A stretch of 64,000 nucleotides of DNA from Saturnia japonica (lineage: Eukaryota; Arthropoda; Insecta; Lepidoptera; Saturniidae): positions 7,192,001-7,256,000 of the forward strand of contig CM065323.1 in the NCBI GenBank assembly GCA_033032175.1. Reading direction: 5' to 3'. The notes beneath the pieces were generated by a model. The model made no database searches, was not told where the DNA came from, and was given only the letters and a program-made list of their open reading frames with translations. Every line of letters starts with the position of its first letter. The first letter of the stretch is position 1. Of this stretch, positions 10,911 to 23,900 are shown one piece after another. The position numbers and the translations under genes are program-made.

Positions 10911-13900
10911 ACTGATGTTTCTTCAAATGTAACAAGCGATTTAGTTGAAACACATTTTAATTGCAGTTTGATATTTTTAATTTGATAAGGCTAGTTAAAC
11001 TAGGATTATTTTTATTGGCATAAAAAAGGATAAGGAGTTGGCGCGGATCTAGAATTTAACTTCGGTGAGGGTCATACGTTGGAGATTCTCAAAAATTCAA
11101 CATTGAGCACGTTATGAATTAGAAATAAAATTTTCTAGGATAATTGAAAAATATATTGAGTTTCATGGGGTTATAAAATCATGACCCACAATTAGATCTG
11201 CACCTGATAAGGACTCTTCCAACGAAAGTGAAAAAGCTGACTGCTGTGCGAAATGAAACTTCTTCATAATTAAGTTTGGATAAAAAAAATTATTGTGTAA
11301 AGCCTCGTCATATGCCAGTCTCCATAAGAATCCATGAGCCAAGCCAAGACAGTCTAAATTAATATGGCTTGACGTTACGACCAACTCTTCGGGTCATCAC
11401 TCGTATTATATCGAAGAATAGCCGGGAACTCAATGAATGGGTCAGTCATCCATTCTCTATTTGAGTTGTCATTAAAAACTAATGATCAATAAACGGATTC
11501 CTTAATTTCAAATACAGGTATATCGCGATCGGTACAGTTGGAAAGGATGTACCCTAATTAGGTATTTCGCAAGTTCAAAGTGATAGTCGAAATCGCTAAA
11601 TATCGGCTTCAAAATCAAAATTCAGTTTATCGCTTTTATCTATTTCCATACGACAGTCCTTATCTAGGTACCTACATAATAACTCTTTTTGTGTACGGTT
11701 TAATTTCCTTTATTCGCTTTGTTACTTGCACAATAATTTATTTGAAATGAATGAACAGGACGTAGGTATCAGTTGGAAATTTTTCCAAAAAAAAAAAACG
11801 GTCGACCTTTGCAGAAACTTCTTAATTCAGGAGATTAAGAATTATGGAGATCGAAATAAAAAGAAAGAGGTTATACTACTATATACACATAGTTTTATTA
11901 CACACAATTTTTTTTAAACTTTAAATATTGTTTACATTTATACATCAAATATTTACATTACAAAAATTTTGTTTTGTAGTTTAACTTTAGTACATTTTTC
12001 AAATTCCCTAAATACACTTATAGGTACCATGTAGCATACACATGGTGTAATATTGCATTATTTAAGTCTATATTTTCCGTAGTCCGTTGGCGAGATGTTA
12101 CATATCATTTGATTCGATTGTTTCCTCCTCGAACTTGAGTGGTCCGATTCTATCCTTTAGTAATACACCGTTACGAGCCCAATATAAAAATATAAATATC
12201 ACATCATGCGTAGCTAAAGGTGGAGGGGGGGGGGGGGTGGCATTGTGACTGGGTGTTCCACATGAGACAACAACATCAAGAATAATATCGAAGGTGGAAA
12301 GAAATGCACTTTAATCAATTAGTATTTTCATCGTCGATATATATTCTGAAAACGTTAATTCCTAAGGTATATTTTAGATCTTCATCTATAAAATTAATAA
12401 AATTTAAATGTCTCTTTGTACTAACTAAATGCCTATGAAAGTATATACAATACCTATAACAACAAATCTATTTTTAAAATTATTATCTGTCCGTCTGTTT
12501 GTTCCGGGTAATCTCCTAAATGGTCGGACCGATTTTGACAGGACTTTCACTGGAAACAAAACTTTCGTGAGATTATATGGCTTAACCATTACCTCATAAA
12601 CCATAAGAAAGAAGATATATAATTATTTTAATGGTTTCGTCTCTTATAACATCTCGGTTACGTCCATCGTTAAAGCTCATACAAATTAGAGTGAAATTGT
12701 TTAAATTGTTAAAATATGAATTTAAATATGACAAAATGCTTTCAAACGTGACTCGAAATCAAATATGACTTGACAATAAGTTGTTCATTTACACAATATT
12801 CCAAAACTCCACAGCAGTAAAAAGAATTAAAGTTTTCTAATAATTATAACCAAGATATTTTGAACATACATAATTTTTTTAACGAGTCTTAATCGAAACA
12901 AATGTGTTATCTTATATAAATTATCATACATTTCAAAATACATATTTTTTGCAATGTTTATAGAGTCACGTTTAAAAGTTTTAGTAGTATCTGATTTTGT
13001 ACTTATTATCTACTTGTATAATTTAAAAGTATCTAAGGAATCTGTAAACATACTAAATTGAAATTTAGAATTACGATTAACAATTTTTACTAACTTTGCT
13101 CTTAAAATGAAAACCATTTAAATTTTGAAATGGTAAAACCATGCCAATCTAAATAATTTATCCGAATTTGCTACTTCCGCCATAAACAGATTTAACTACT
13201 GTTACGTGTTTCTGCACCAAAATACTAAATGTTACCTAGTAAAAAAACGACTTATGTTTTAATTTTTTCTTTTCTAGCAGGATTAGTTTCAAATTGAACA
13301 GTTTCAGGTTTCTCATTAACAATTAATAACAAACGTTTGTTGTTGCAGAAAGATGAAACAGCTGTTAATATGTTTCAGGCGGAATTATCATAGAAATTCC
13401 GGATAAATTATTTATGATGGATTTCCGCAAGATAACGTCTTTATTAAACATACTATTCTATACCATATTAATTACATGAAGAGAGCTCAAATATATTATC
13501 CATATTTACATAAAGAGAGCCTAAAACATTTTTTTATTATATAAAAAGTAAACGTAAGTAACGTGTTTATAGGTATTTCTATTATGTACGCAATTTATAA
13601 TACACGAACAACTACTCGTAACTTCATTTGCGTTAATTACAATAAAACGTTTAATAAGAATTAAAATAAAGCATGCAGGGATAATGTAGCTTCTTAAAAT
13701 TTTTAAATCAGATCAGAGGGCCTAGACAAGATCCCTTTCTACAATCGTTAACGGTAACAGAAAACGAAAAAATGTATGGAATTGACGTATCTGATCACTT
13801 GATTTAATGTTGAGATGTTTCAACTCCATACATTTTTTTTGTTTTCTGTTATCGTTAACGATTAAAGAGAGCCAACTCTCCCAGAATTCATAATAGTAAA

Positions 13901-14965
13901 TAGAGGATAGAAGTAAATATAGATAATATTATAGAATCATATTAGAAATCCGTCATATAGTTACTTTTTTTAAATTGCACTTGTATTTTAATTTCCATGG
14001 TCGATAAGTCTGATTTTAATGGTTAGGGCGTTTGAATATAAATATGTAGCCGCAAAAGTCATAAGTTTGATTTATCCATTATCTTATTTAATTGAACTAT
14101 TCAGTTTATCACAGTTAGACATAGTTCCTGCATTCCTCAAATAGTGAATGCTGCACTCCACTCATTGCCAGAAGAAGCTATGTATGTGCCCAATAATGAG
14201 CTAAAAAGGACTAAAAGCAAAAATTAGTACTACCTTATGAAAATGCTTCAGCACTATCGACATCGATGATATGATATAGACAATCATTATACATATACAT
14301 ACCAAAGGACTTAAATCACAATTTAGAATATGTACGAAGTTGGATATTGGAAACGAAAGTAGATATTTATCGGTACTAAATCGTCAGAACAATAAATTCA
14401 AAATTACAACATAATCATGACAAAATATGAAAATTTAAAAGTAATTTCTTAACACGATTACAATTACAAAATTTAATGTTATTGTTTTTGGGTTTTTTGT
14501 TTTATTATTGTTTATAATTTATATTTTTATAGATTACTAAGACATTATTACAGTATAACCTGAAACTCAAAATAAACACCAATTTGATATAACATCCTTT
14601 TTTTAATTTATTTCATGTGATATATATTTTAATATTTCGTTTTGTCGCGAATTTCGCAGTTAATCTAATCGGTATTAATTAATTACATGACATACGATTT
14701 ATTATTACGATAAAATCGATATGAAACACGATAAGGAGAGGAGACATTCGTTTTGAAGCGAAATCCAAGTCAAAATTGTATGTAGTGAGAATTTTGAATA
14801 TACATATTCTAAAACCCTAATATTTGTATAGTGTATTTAGAATACATTTTAACTAGTTTCTCTTTTGTACAGAGAACCAAAGAAATTCACGTTAACGTTA
14901 TAACATATTTAGGTGGGAAAGTAAATTCTATTTCGGCATCCAGTTGGACTAATTGTATGAACTGT
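10911..14965. other. Intergenic region between the two host genes
   Basis: Very AT-rich DNA between the end of the myotubularin gene and the start of the odorant-binding protein gene. It contains a run of 14 G residues near 12223-12236, a Helitron-like scrap at about 12480-12600, and an imperfect inverted-repeat element at 13743-13863. Small open frames (11163-11384, 11726-11917) show no domain and are probably chance. Promoter elements for the odorant-binding protein gene must lie near 10911-11000, but I cannot point to one with confidence. Confidence 0.4.
13743..13863. repeat. MITE-like inverted repeat
   Basis: Arms of about 38 bases (13743-13780 and 13825-13863) are near-perfect reverse complements containing TCGTTAACG..AACAGAAAAC and TGTATGGA, separated by about 44 bases. 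The size and symmetry fit a miniature inverted-repeat transposable element. It has no coding capacity, and target duplications were not resolved. Confidence 0.6.
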
Positions 14966-14988
14966 TTAATTAGCTGGAGATACTATTT
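14966..14988 (-). CDS. Mtmr6: Myotubularin terminal coding exon
   Basis: A strong acceptor (long T-run then ATTTCAG, ending at 14989) is followed by seven codons, QIVSPAN after joining the C left by exon 17, and TAA at 14968-14966. The acceptor quality and phase support it, but there is no homology in so short a tail, and another terminal exon further left is possible. Confidence 0.5.
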
Positions 14989-17900
14989 CTGAAATAAAAA
15001 AAAAAACAATTATAAATAAACAATGTTTCATCACGTATCATCTCAGTCACCAGTTAATTGTTTTTATTCTTTATATGTCTGATCAAAATCTGACCTGATG
15101 GTGTGACCCAAGATGGTGACACGCTAAGCCTAGTGAGGGGATTATTGTCTCTCAAGTGCAGTTGCCGGTACACAACTAAATGTGTGATATGATAGATTTT
15201 GAACTTGAGGCTGTTAGGCAGCGCGGTGGGCATTAGAAAATACCACTAAGCTATTTGTAGGGATTCGAACTCACGTCGAACCAATGTGAATCTATGTGTT
15301 CTGGCAGCTGTACTTCAGATCAGATGAGATTGTGAGATTGAACATATACAGCATACAATACAATTTTTAACAAACAAAGAAAACCAACTTATATGATTTT
15401 GAGGAGTTCCCTAATATATCTTCGAAGTCGAAGGTCTGATGCCAATGAAATTAAAATAGGACCACCCTTAAAATATTCCTTTACCAAAGAAAAAAAAATC
15501 TAAATCGGTTTATAAACAAAGAAGTTATGCCTGAACATCCATAAAAAACAATCGAATTGGGAACAGACTCCTTTTTTGAAGTCGGTTAAAAAAACATGTA
15601 AATGTAACCTCATCCAGCTATAGAAAGGTAAAAGTTACAAAATACTCACGGGGCGGTGGATCTGGCGATGTGGGTGAGCAGGCGGCGCAGAGCGGCGCGG
15701 CACGGGGGGACGCGAGCGCGGGGAGCGGCACCCTCCGGCACACGCATCGCGTGCATACGCAACGTCCGCAGCCCCAGCAGTGATGCTAATACAATACCGT
15801 ATCAAAATAATTAAGAATGTTGACCTTCTTAACACAGTGACCACGAAACACATACCTTAATAGAATTATATTGGCTGGTTGCTAGCTTTGTTTGCGGTGT
15901 TTATTATATTAACATCACGGCAAAAAAACATCGCTGAACGCGTAGTATAATAAAAAAATCGTAGTTTCTTAAAAGTCAAATAAAATGTTATTCATTGAAG
16001 ATATATTATCATGACAATTTTTTTTTCATGGGATCTTAAGTATCTAAAGTGTAAAACAAAAAAAAACTGGTAATATAAACCTATTCAGTAATTTTTGCAT
16101 GATGCGAGCACAACTAGGGCTTGCAAGCACGCAGCCTTTTTTCCCGGCTGGAAATTTGCGGTAAATTCGCTTTTAAGCGGAATCCCGCTTTAATTCCCGC
16201 AAGAGATTTAAAAATATATTTATTTAAGAAAATAATAATTCTTTTATTGTAGAATATTTATAATTAATCAAACGGGTAAGCATTATATGCATCAATAACT
16301 ATGGTTTTTTTTATAATAGTTCGGCACATTGACTGTACAGTCCCTGATGCTAAGGACAGCACAATCCAAACACAACGGCGACCACCGAGAGTTCGAAATC
16401 CACCGACAATCTCCGCTGTCATACTGGCCTGCATAAATATCTCTTCATGTTACGCTTGAAGGACCCAATGTCGTAAGAGGGAGACAACACACTGGCCGAG
16501 ATAAAGTTTCAGAGCTTCACGGTACGACAAAGATTTAACAACAAACTTATAGAGAACTTTTTAGTTCGTGCCGAGATGGAGGTTACCGTAAAACTGTTTG
16601 TCCAATCTAATACTATTAAGTGAGAAATTATTGTTTACATGTATGTGCAAGTATACTTAACATTTTATTATGTATCTATTTACTGAAGTTACTTCTTATT
16701 GTTAAATTACTAAATTTATAAACACATAAACAAGTTAAAAAAACCTGCTGAGGCCAGAATGCAAAGAGATCAATTCAGACAAGTTATTATTAACTAGTAA
16801 TTGGTAATATTTATTTACTCATACTATAAAAACTTAGCGAACTTATCATGTATTTTACAGTTGTACTAATAATAATCAGAAATAACTTCGGGTTAAAAAA
16901 ACGAAACAAAAAGTCACAAATCATGAAAATTGAAGTTACTCATTGTTCTGGAAATAAGAGCGCAATAACAAATAGTATCTATTGTCTTGTTCGTCAGCTT
17001 ATTTCTTATGGGACATAATAACCGATAATAGACATAACCGGCTGCAGAAAATGAATATTAGTTCAAAATTTTCTCGCGCGGCATTTACCTCACAAATGCG
17101 GAAATTCGGAAGTGATTTGTTACTTATTTAAACATTTTATCAGAGGATTGAAAAATCGGTCTATAAATAAATATCATACTAGAAAAGGACTAGTTAATTT
17201 CATGAAAACTTTCATTACAGTTTTTCGACAACTTTCGATCTTTATACAAATCACTAACCTTTCTACTGTAATGCTCCAGAGGAGTGGAACAGCTGCATTC
17301 AGTGACACTCTTGACGCTTTTCCAGTCCAAAGCGACTGTGTTTACTTCCTGTTCGAGCTGGATCAAGTTAGCCGGTATGGTGTCATCCACCTTCTAGAAT
17401 GAAAGGAAGTAATTGAAGAGCAATCCAACAATAGCAACGTCGAGCGAGAGGCACGGGTTTATCGATAATGGTTTTTTCAAAATACCGTGTTGTTGAGACG
17501 ATACTTTAATTTGTCACTCGAAATACATTATACTAGCAGAAATTATAATCCTGAAGATGACAACTTTTAGAAAATTGTTTTAAACACCTTATATGTTGAA
17601 AATAATACCTACGAATATTACTTACATAAAAAAGGATTTACAAATATTTATCAATTTAAAACAAACGCCACAAAAACGCACCATTATGGTCCCGTGACGT
17701 CATCATTCATTTTATATGTCATTATGTATGATAACAGTGACAAATATGACAACTTACGCAATAGTCTAACGTTCATATTTCCTGAATGGTGACGTCACAT
17801 TTTCTAATCGGCTTTTCAAATCACGTGACTCGCAGACAAAAATATTGATTTTCCAAAGGGAAAATTAAATAAATAAACATATTTTTTTCCGATTTGTATT

Positions 17901-20900
17901 GTTTTAGGCTTTTTATCTATAGACCAATATTACTCAATACATTTACTTTAATTTTTAAACATACAGTCAACTCGCGGATTCGCCTAAGTTATAAACTCAT
18001 TATTATTTTAATTTCTAATATTTGATCCGTTCCATTTCCGATTTTTCTCAGTAAAGGGCATTTGAATTTACAAATTCAAAGAATGGTTTTTATTTTTTAT
18101 TTATTTATTAAAATGTAGTAAGTAGAAATAAGGCTATTACAGTACAGTCGCGGCCATGTTGTTTTACTTTTTTATTTAGTTAAGGGGCCATCCATAAATT
18201 ACGTCACACGTTTAGGGGGAGGGAGGGGGTCAACGAAGTGTGACAAGGGGCGGGAAGGGGTCAAAAATCATGAAATTCGTGTGACGTAATTTATGGATGG
18301 CCCCTAAGCTGAAATAGATTATAATCACAAAAGCATGTAACGCATATGCAATAATAATAATAATAATACCTCAGTAATAAGCGGTATCTTGTTCGGTTTG
18401 TTAGGCTGTGTTAGAGTCGCGTCCTTCAGAGGATGATCGTGGTTCGCGCACTCTAACTCCGTCAGAGACCCTCCGGATTCGTAAAGTAACCTGAAATATG
18501 TCAACGCACATCAAAAATATACTTTACTTGTAACATCTGATAAATGTATATTTCTATTTCAATATTTTGTAACATCATACATTAGAAAACTCAACTAACT
18601 CTATGGTACGTGACATCATACGATCGCTAGCGGTACAGCGGCGGCGGTGCACCTATAAAACGCAGGGCGCTGTGTGTTTTGCCAGAGCTGGCAATTTAGT
18701 TTTAGTGATGTAAAACATCTGTACGTTACTCCGCCAGTTTTTGATCATATGTGCGGCAATTATGTATTGTGAAGCACAAAACTATTTGTAAAATATTTAT
18801 GTATAATTTATCGACTAAGTAAAGATTTATAAAGTCGTAAAACATCTATCCTGCTTATTATCAAGTACAATATTATTTTTGTAGGTTTCTTTTTATTATG
18901 AATTTTATAACACTATAATACTAGACGTGGCAGGACACGACAATTGTGTACAACTGGATCGCAACCACCATAAATCAGCTGTAACACCCAGTATAGTGGG
19001 ACGCTTAGGTGGGTGGAAGGGATCTGTATCCGACTGGCTAGCGTCCATCATGCACGATAAGATACCAAACACGATACAAAATGTATAGTCGACGGATTTC
19101 ATTATAGGCATTTCATAACAACGGACTGCCAACGCGCCATCTTGCTTCGCATTTAGCAACAACTTTAGAAAAATGTACGACAGGAAAAACAATAACTTGT
19201 TTGCAAATTATGAGCGGCCATAAATTAATAGAAAACAAAGGCTCATTAAAATTAAAAAAGTAAACCTCTAATTTGTCAAAAACTTATTAACAATGAAAAA
19301 TAAATTATTTGGTACGAGGAGTTAAAATTTAGAATTCGTAGCATATTTTCCAAATTTATAACCTAATTGATTGGCCAAAAGATGCCGTGTTCTCGATATG
19401 CTGTTGAATGAATATGATCGAAATCTCATCTTGCTTTAGTAAATTTATTTATATAACGTAAGCACTACAAATAAAAATATTTTTTAAATTTTATTTTTTC
19501 ATTGATGTCAGTACAATTGAAAAAAGTAGTGAGTGAAGTTAGTTCGGACCCGACCCGGCCCACCTACTGGTTGCTATATCCTTAATTATACATATTTTAT
19601 AAATTACTTTAATTGGAACAATTCTTATTATCTACATTACATAATAAATAGGATAAGCTCACTTGTTATCGATCTGTTGGGGCTCGTTCTTTGTTTCTAT
19701 CTCAACAGTGTCACCGTTTCCATTTTGGTAGTTGACCACCGCAATTTCTTTGCTACGATCGGACTTCTTTCCCGATAGCAAATTCTTGAATGTATTTATT
19801 CGCTGTTCAAATAAATCAGTGTTAAATTGATGTTTCATCATATAATTTTTAACTCATTTTTCGATAATCTATAATTATTTAAATATACGAAAGATTGCAT
19901 TTCAGGTAATTTTATTGCATATTAGAAATGTGGTATAACTTAAATCAGAAGTTGATATTATCGATTCTTTTTTAGAACTTAAGATAAGTTAGCTAAATAT
20001 TATAGATAATACGATTATTCTATATATCAATTAAGGTTGTATGAGCCACAGCTCAATGAAATAATAACTGTATTTGAAATAACAAAAATGACCTATTTCA
20101 AAAATTTTGATCGCGATCCGGAGTACTTGACATACACGGTTTTCGTATCAAATGCTTGACGTCAAATAAAATAGCAGTACGTTTATTCGTCTAATTAATA
20201 CTTAAAAAAAATTAATGAATGAAAAAAATTAAGGAATTATGAAAATGTACATTTTTATATTCCAAATTAAATTACTACCAAAGATACAACGGAGTTTGAT
20301 TCATTGGGTTAGTTGATATTTTGGTCTACTCTAGTTTTAAAATAACATAGCAGTTAGCACGTGGCAAGAAAAGAAGAATTAAAATTTTTGTGGTGTGGAG
20401 AACTTTATCGTATATAATGTTTTATAACGTTTATCAGTAGTATTATTTTTTATAAAGATAACTGAAAGCCGAAATGAATATATCAAAATTTGGTTGGTTA
20501 TATCAAAATAAGCAAAATGTTATAATTTAACTTGCTTTGAATACGTCAAGGAATCTTTCATAATAATAATATGATGAATAAAGTACAATAAATGTTGTCG
20601 ATAATATTTTATAAGTCGGTACATACCTTGGTGAGGTAGTTAATGTGGTGCTCTAAAGCGGAGCAATGTTCCACGGATGCTGGTAACAGATCTCCGAGTG
20701 GCTCTCGAGGATGAACTCCGTTTTCATGGCGACAGTACATTCCGCGCCAAAACCTTATATCAATTATACATACAAATGTACATTTCATAAATGTTAATTC
20801 AATTTAACATTTTAATATGGCGGTATTGTTATTCAGAATAGTTATTAAAAATTATCTCAGATATTAATGTTCCTTAATAGAAAATGTTGTGTTCACATGT

Positions 20901-23900
20901 CGTTAGCTAGTACACAAGAACTTTCACATTTTCTTATTGTTACTAATGTATTCTGTGCTACATATTGATTGTTGGTGTTCCTTTAATTAATTAATTAATA
21001 GACATTTATGTGGGAATTCTTTTGAAAATTCACTAGGTTTAATTCAGCAATTCGTCGTAACTCTTTAATATTAAAAACGTCTTCACACAATACCCATCTC
21101 CTTCTTTCATATTATGTCTTTCACGCACACTGTTGGCCCGTTCACAATATCACCTCTTTCACATCATCGTTCGCTCCAGAGAGCAAACATTAGATTAAAG
21201 ATAGTTTGCTAGAGCAAAGATAAAATACTGGTCTTTGCCTTTAGAGTCCAGTTGCCAATTGTTCGGTGTAAAATAAAATACTATAATAATAATCAGTTTA
21301 GTTGAAATAGTGTATTGCAAGAACTGCTAAAAGCTAATGTTTTTTGAGATAAGTTTCCTTTTTCTGCTCCTGATCATAGAAGCGTTTAAAGTTCCTATGA
21401 CGGGCATTAAGGGCTTCGGAGAATTTTTAAGGCTGGAACACTAAATAGATAAACCATAAAAACAATATTAAAAGTACCTTATGCTTTGAGCACTCAAATC
21501 CGGTTTCAAAACATCCGGATGTGCTTTAGGGTTGTATAAGGGATTCTTGTACTCATTCAAATGACTCGCCATGTAACCCCATAGAGAAAACGTGCGTTCT
21601 GACAACCTGTAAAAGAAACATTAATGTGATTTAAACTTTGTGTGATGGGCATAATTGGTGTGTCCCAGATATAATCACTCCCAGTGTTTTTATGTCACAT
21701 AAAAATTTCACATGTTTTAAGAATGCTCATGAAAAATAACTCGATTAAAAAAAATGCGAAGCGAAGGCAATCATTTCCCGCCGGTGCTGGATTAACGATA
21801 TAGCACAAATAGCAAATGCAATGGGTCAGGGTCAGACGTTTCAGGTGCCCCCCACGCGTAGCGTAAGATATATGTATGACTCTCAGATGGTCGACCTTTT
21901 ATGTGTTATCTCTAAATTTGCTCAGATTAAATAGAGAAAAAAGTTTACAAAAAAAATTGCTTTAGTTTATTATCAAAAAGAACCTGTAGACATTCTTAGT
22001 AAATAATTTAAGTCCCCACAGTAGCTTAATCGGTCTCTGGTATTCGTATAATATACCTGAGGTCTCTTCTGTCCTTTTCACAGTTGCCGATAAAAGTACC
22101 GTACTGGCATGCGTGAGCATGATCGTGTAGGGTCAGCAGAAACCTCTCGTTGAACTGGAACGCCTGTGAGAACCATTCGTATCACATTAATCAATAGATA
22201 TCGATACTGTATGTAGCAATATCTTTATCATAGTAGAAATAAAATTAGAACAATCACATTTATTTAGTTTTTTAAATGTTACAGATAATTTTAACCACAA
22301 TAAATTTTATATGTTTATTTATTTACAAAGTGTACATTATTATTATGCTTAGAACTTATAATAAAAACAGTAACAATTGTTCTCCCTTGACAAAAACTTG
22401 AACTAGCAGTGATAATAGTCACCGATTATTCTAGATTTTTTAACCAAGAGAAACACGACACTCCGAATAAAATATTGAAATTAAAACCACATTTCAATTA
22501 AAATAGTGCTTTAAAACTATCTTTATAACGTCTTATATTAATACCATGTATCTAAGAAAAATCGGCCAATTGCGAGTAGAACTCAGGTACTGAGGGTTCC
22601 GTTTCACCACAAAATAATTTATATCATGTATTTACCAAAAAAGTGTATTTTTTTTTAATTTCCAGTTAGAATAAATACATAATAACACATTCTGCGAAAA
22701 TTTCAACCGGCTCCCTGTTAAGGTCCAAAAAATACAGCCTCTTTAAACATAGACTATTGTTACTTTTCTGGGAAATGAACCCTAAAAATAACGGTATATT
22801 TTAAAAGCCATAAAATATGGCTTCTCTAGCGGTATTACCTTTACCAGCTTACGTACAGTTGCAAAAAGAATGTTTACTCTCTAACAACAGAAGTAACGGC
22901 AACGTCGGTGCCACAAACAACTCACCTCTGGTCTCTGACGTAGCAGTTGCCAAGTGCAATCCAATAGTTGCGTAAACACGGGCGACCTCTCACGGCCATC
23001 GCAGGCAATGTGACCGCACCGCGCCGTGAACTTATGACCAAAGGACAACCAGTCTTTTTCTATCAGGGCCTGGGAGATGAGCAACCAGATGTTAAATATT
23101 TATGACATGCAAGTTTGTCCAAAAGATGAACAGTCCTTCAAAGTCAAAACACAGCTTTTAAATTTGAAGTGACAGCGAATACTTTTTGTATGGTAGTTTA
23201 AAAGTAAAACTCCATTTTTTATTTATTGTAAGATTTAGTTTTTGACAAATATCGTACCTACCTAATACTAAGTGACGATGTAACTTAAAAAGGTAACACG
23301 TTAAGGCTACAGTGGACCAGCTCCCAAGTGCAGCTATCGGAACACATTTTTCAACTTGAAGATGCTAGCTATCCCGCTGGTCATTTAGAAATCAGTCTAC
23401 CACCATGTAAAGTAAAGGTTCACTTTATGCTCACTCCTCTTTCTTTTCTCTACCCTTTCATCTTTTGAATAATATTTTTTTACTTTATACAGTAGATTCT
23501 GAATCATAGAAGCAGTGATGAGTTAGAGAACGCTCCACTGTCATCCAAAGCAAAGTCTCTCCTTACTTGACACTTACTCCTCTCGCAACCTTTTAGATAA
23601 CATAATATTATTCCTTTATACAATAGAAGATTCTTAATTGTCGATGACAGTGATGAGTTAGAAAACACTACTGGCATACAAAACAAAGTCTCACTTTACT
23701 TTATGCTCACTCCTCTTTCATTCTTTTAGATAACAGATTTTTATTTTTATACAGTAGATTAAGAACCTCCAATGACAGTGATGTGTTATCACCTGATATC
23801 CATTGATGGTCCGATAGTGTGGTTCGAGGCAAAGCGCGGCCAACGAGCAGACCTGCGCGGTGCGGTCCCAGCCGTCACTGCAGTGCACGCACACACTAAC

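Noticed and set aside
11163..11384. Minus-strand open frame with His- and Leu-rich sequence
   Set aside because: No signal peptide, domain or exon signals; composition fits chance.
15635..15853. Frame translating as a Cys/Arg/Pro-rich 72-residue protein
   Set aside because: Wrong frame of the FYVE-like exon; the spliced frame gives the HHCWGCG signature and matches the phase of exon 16.
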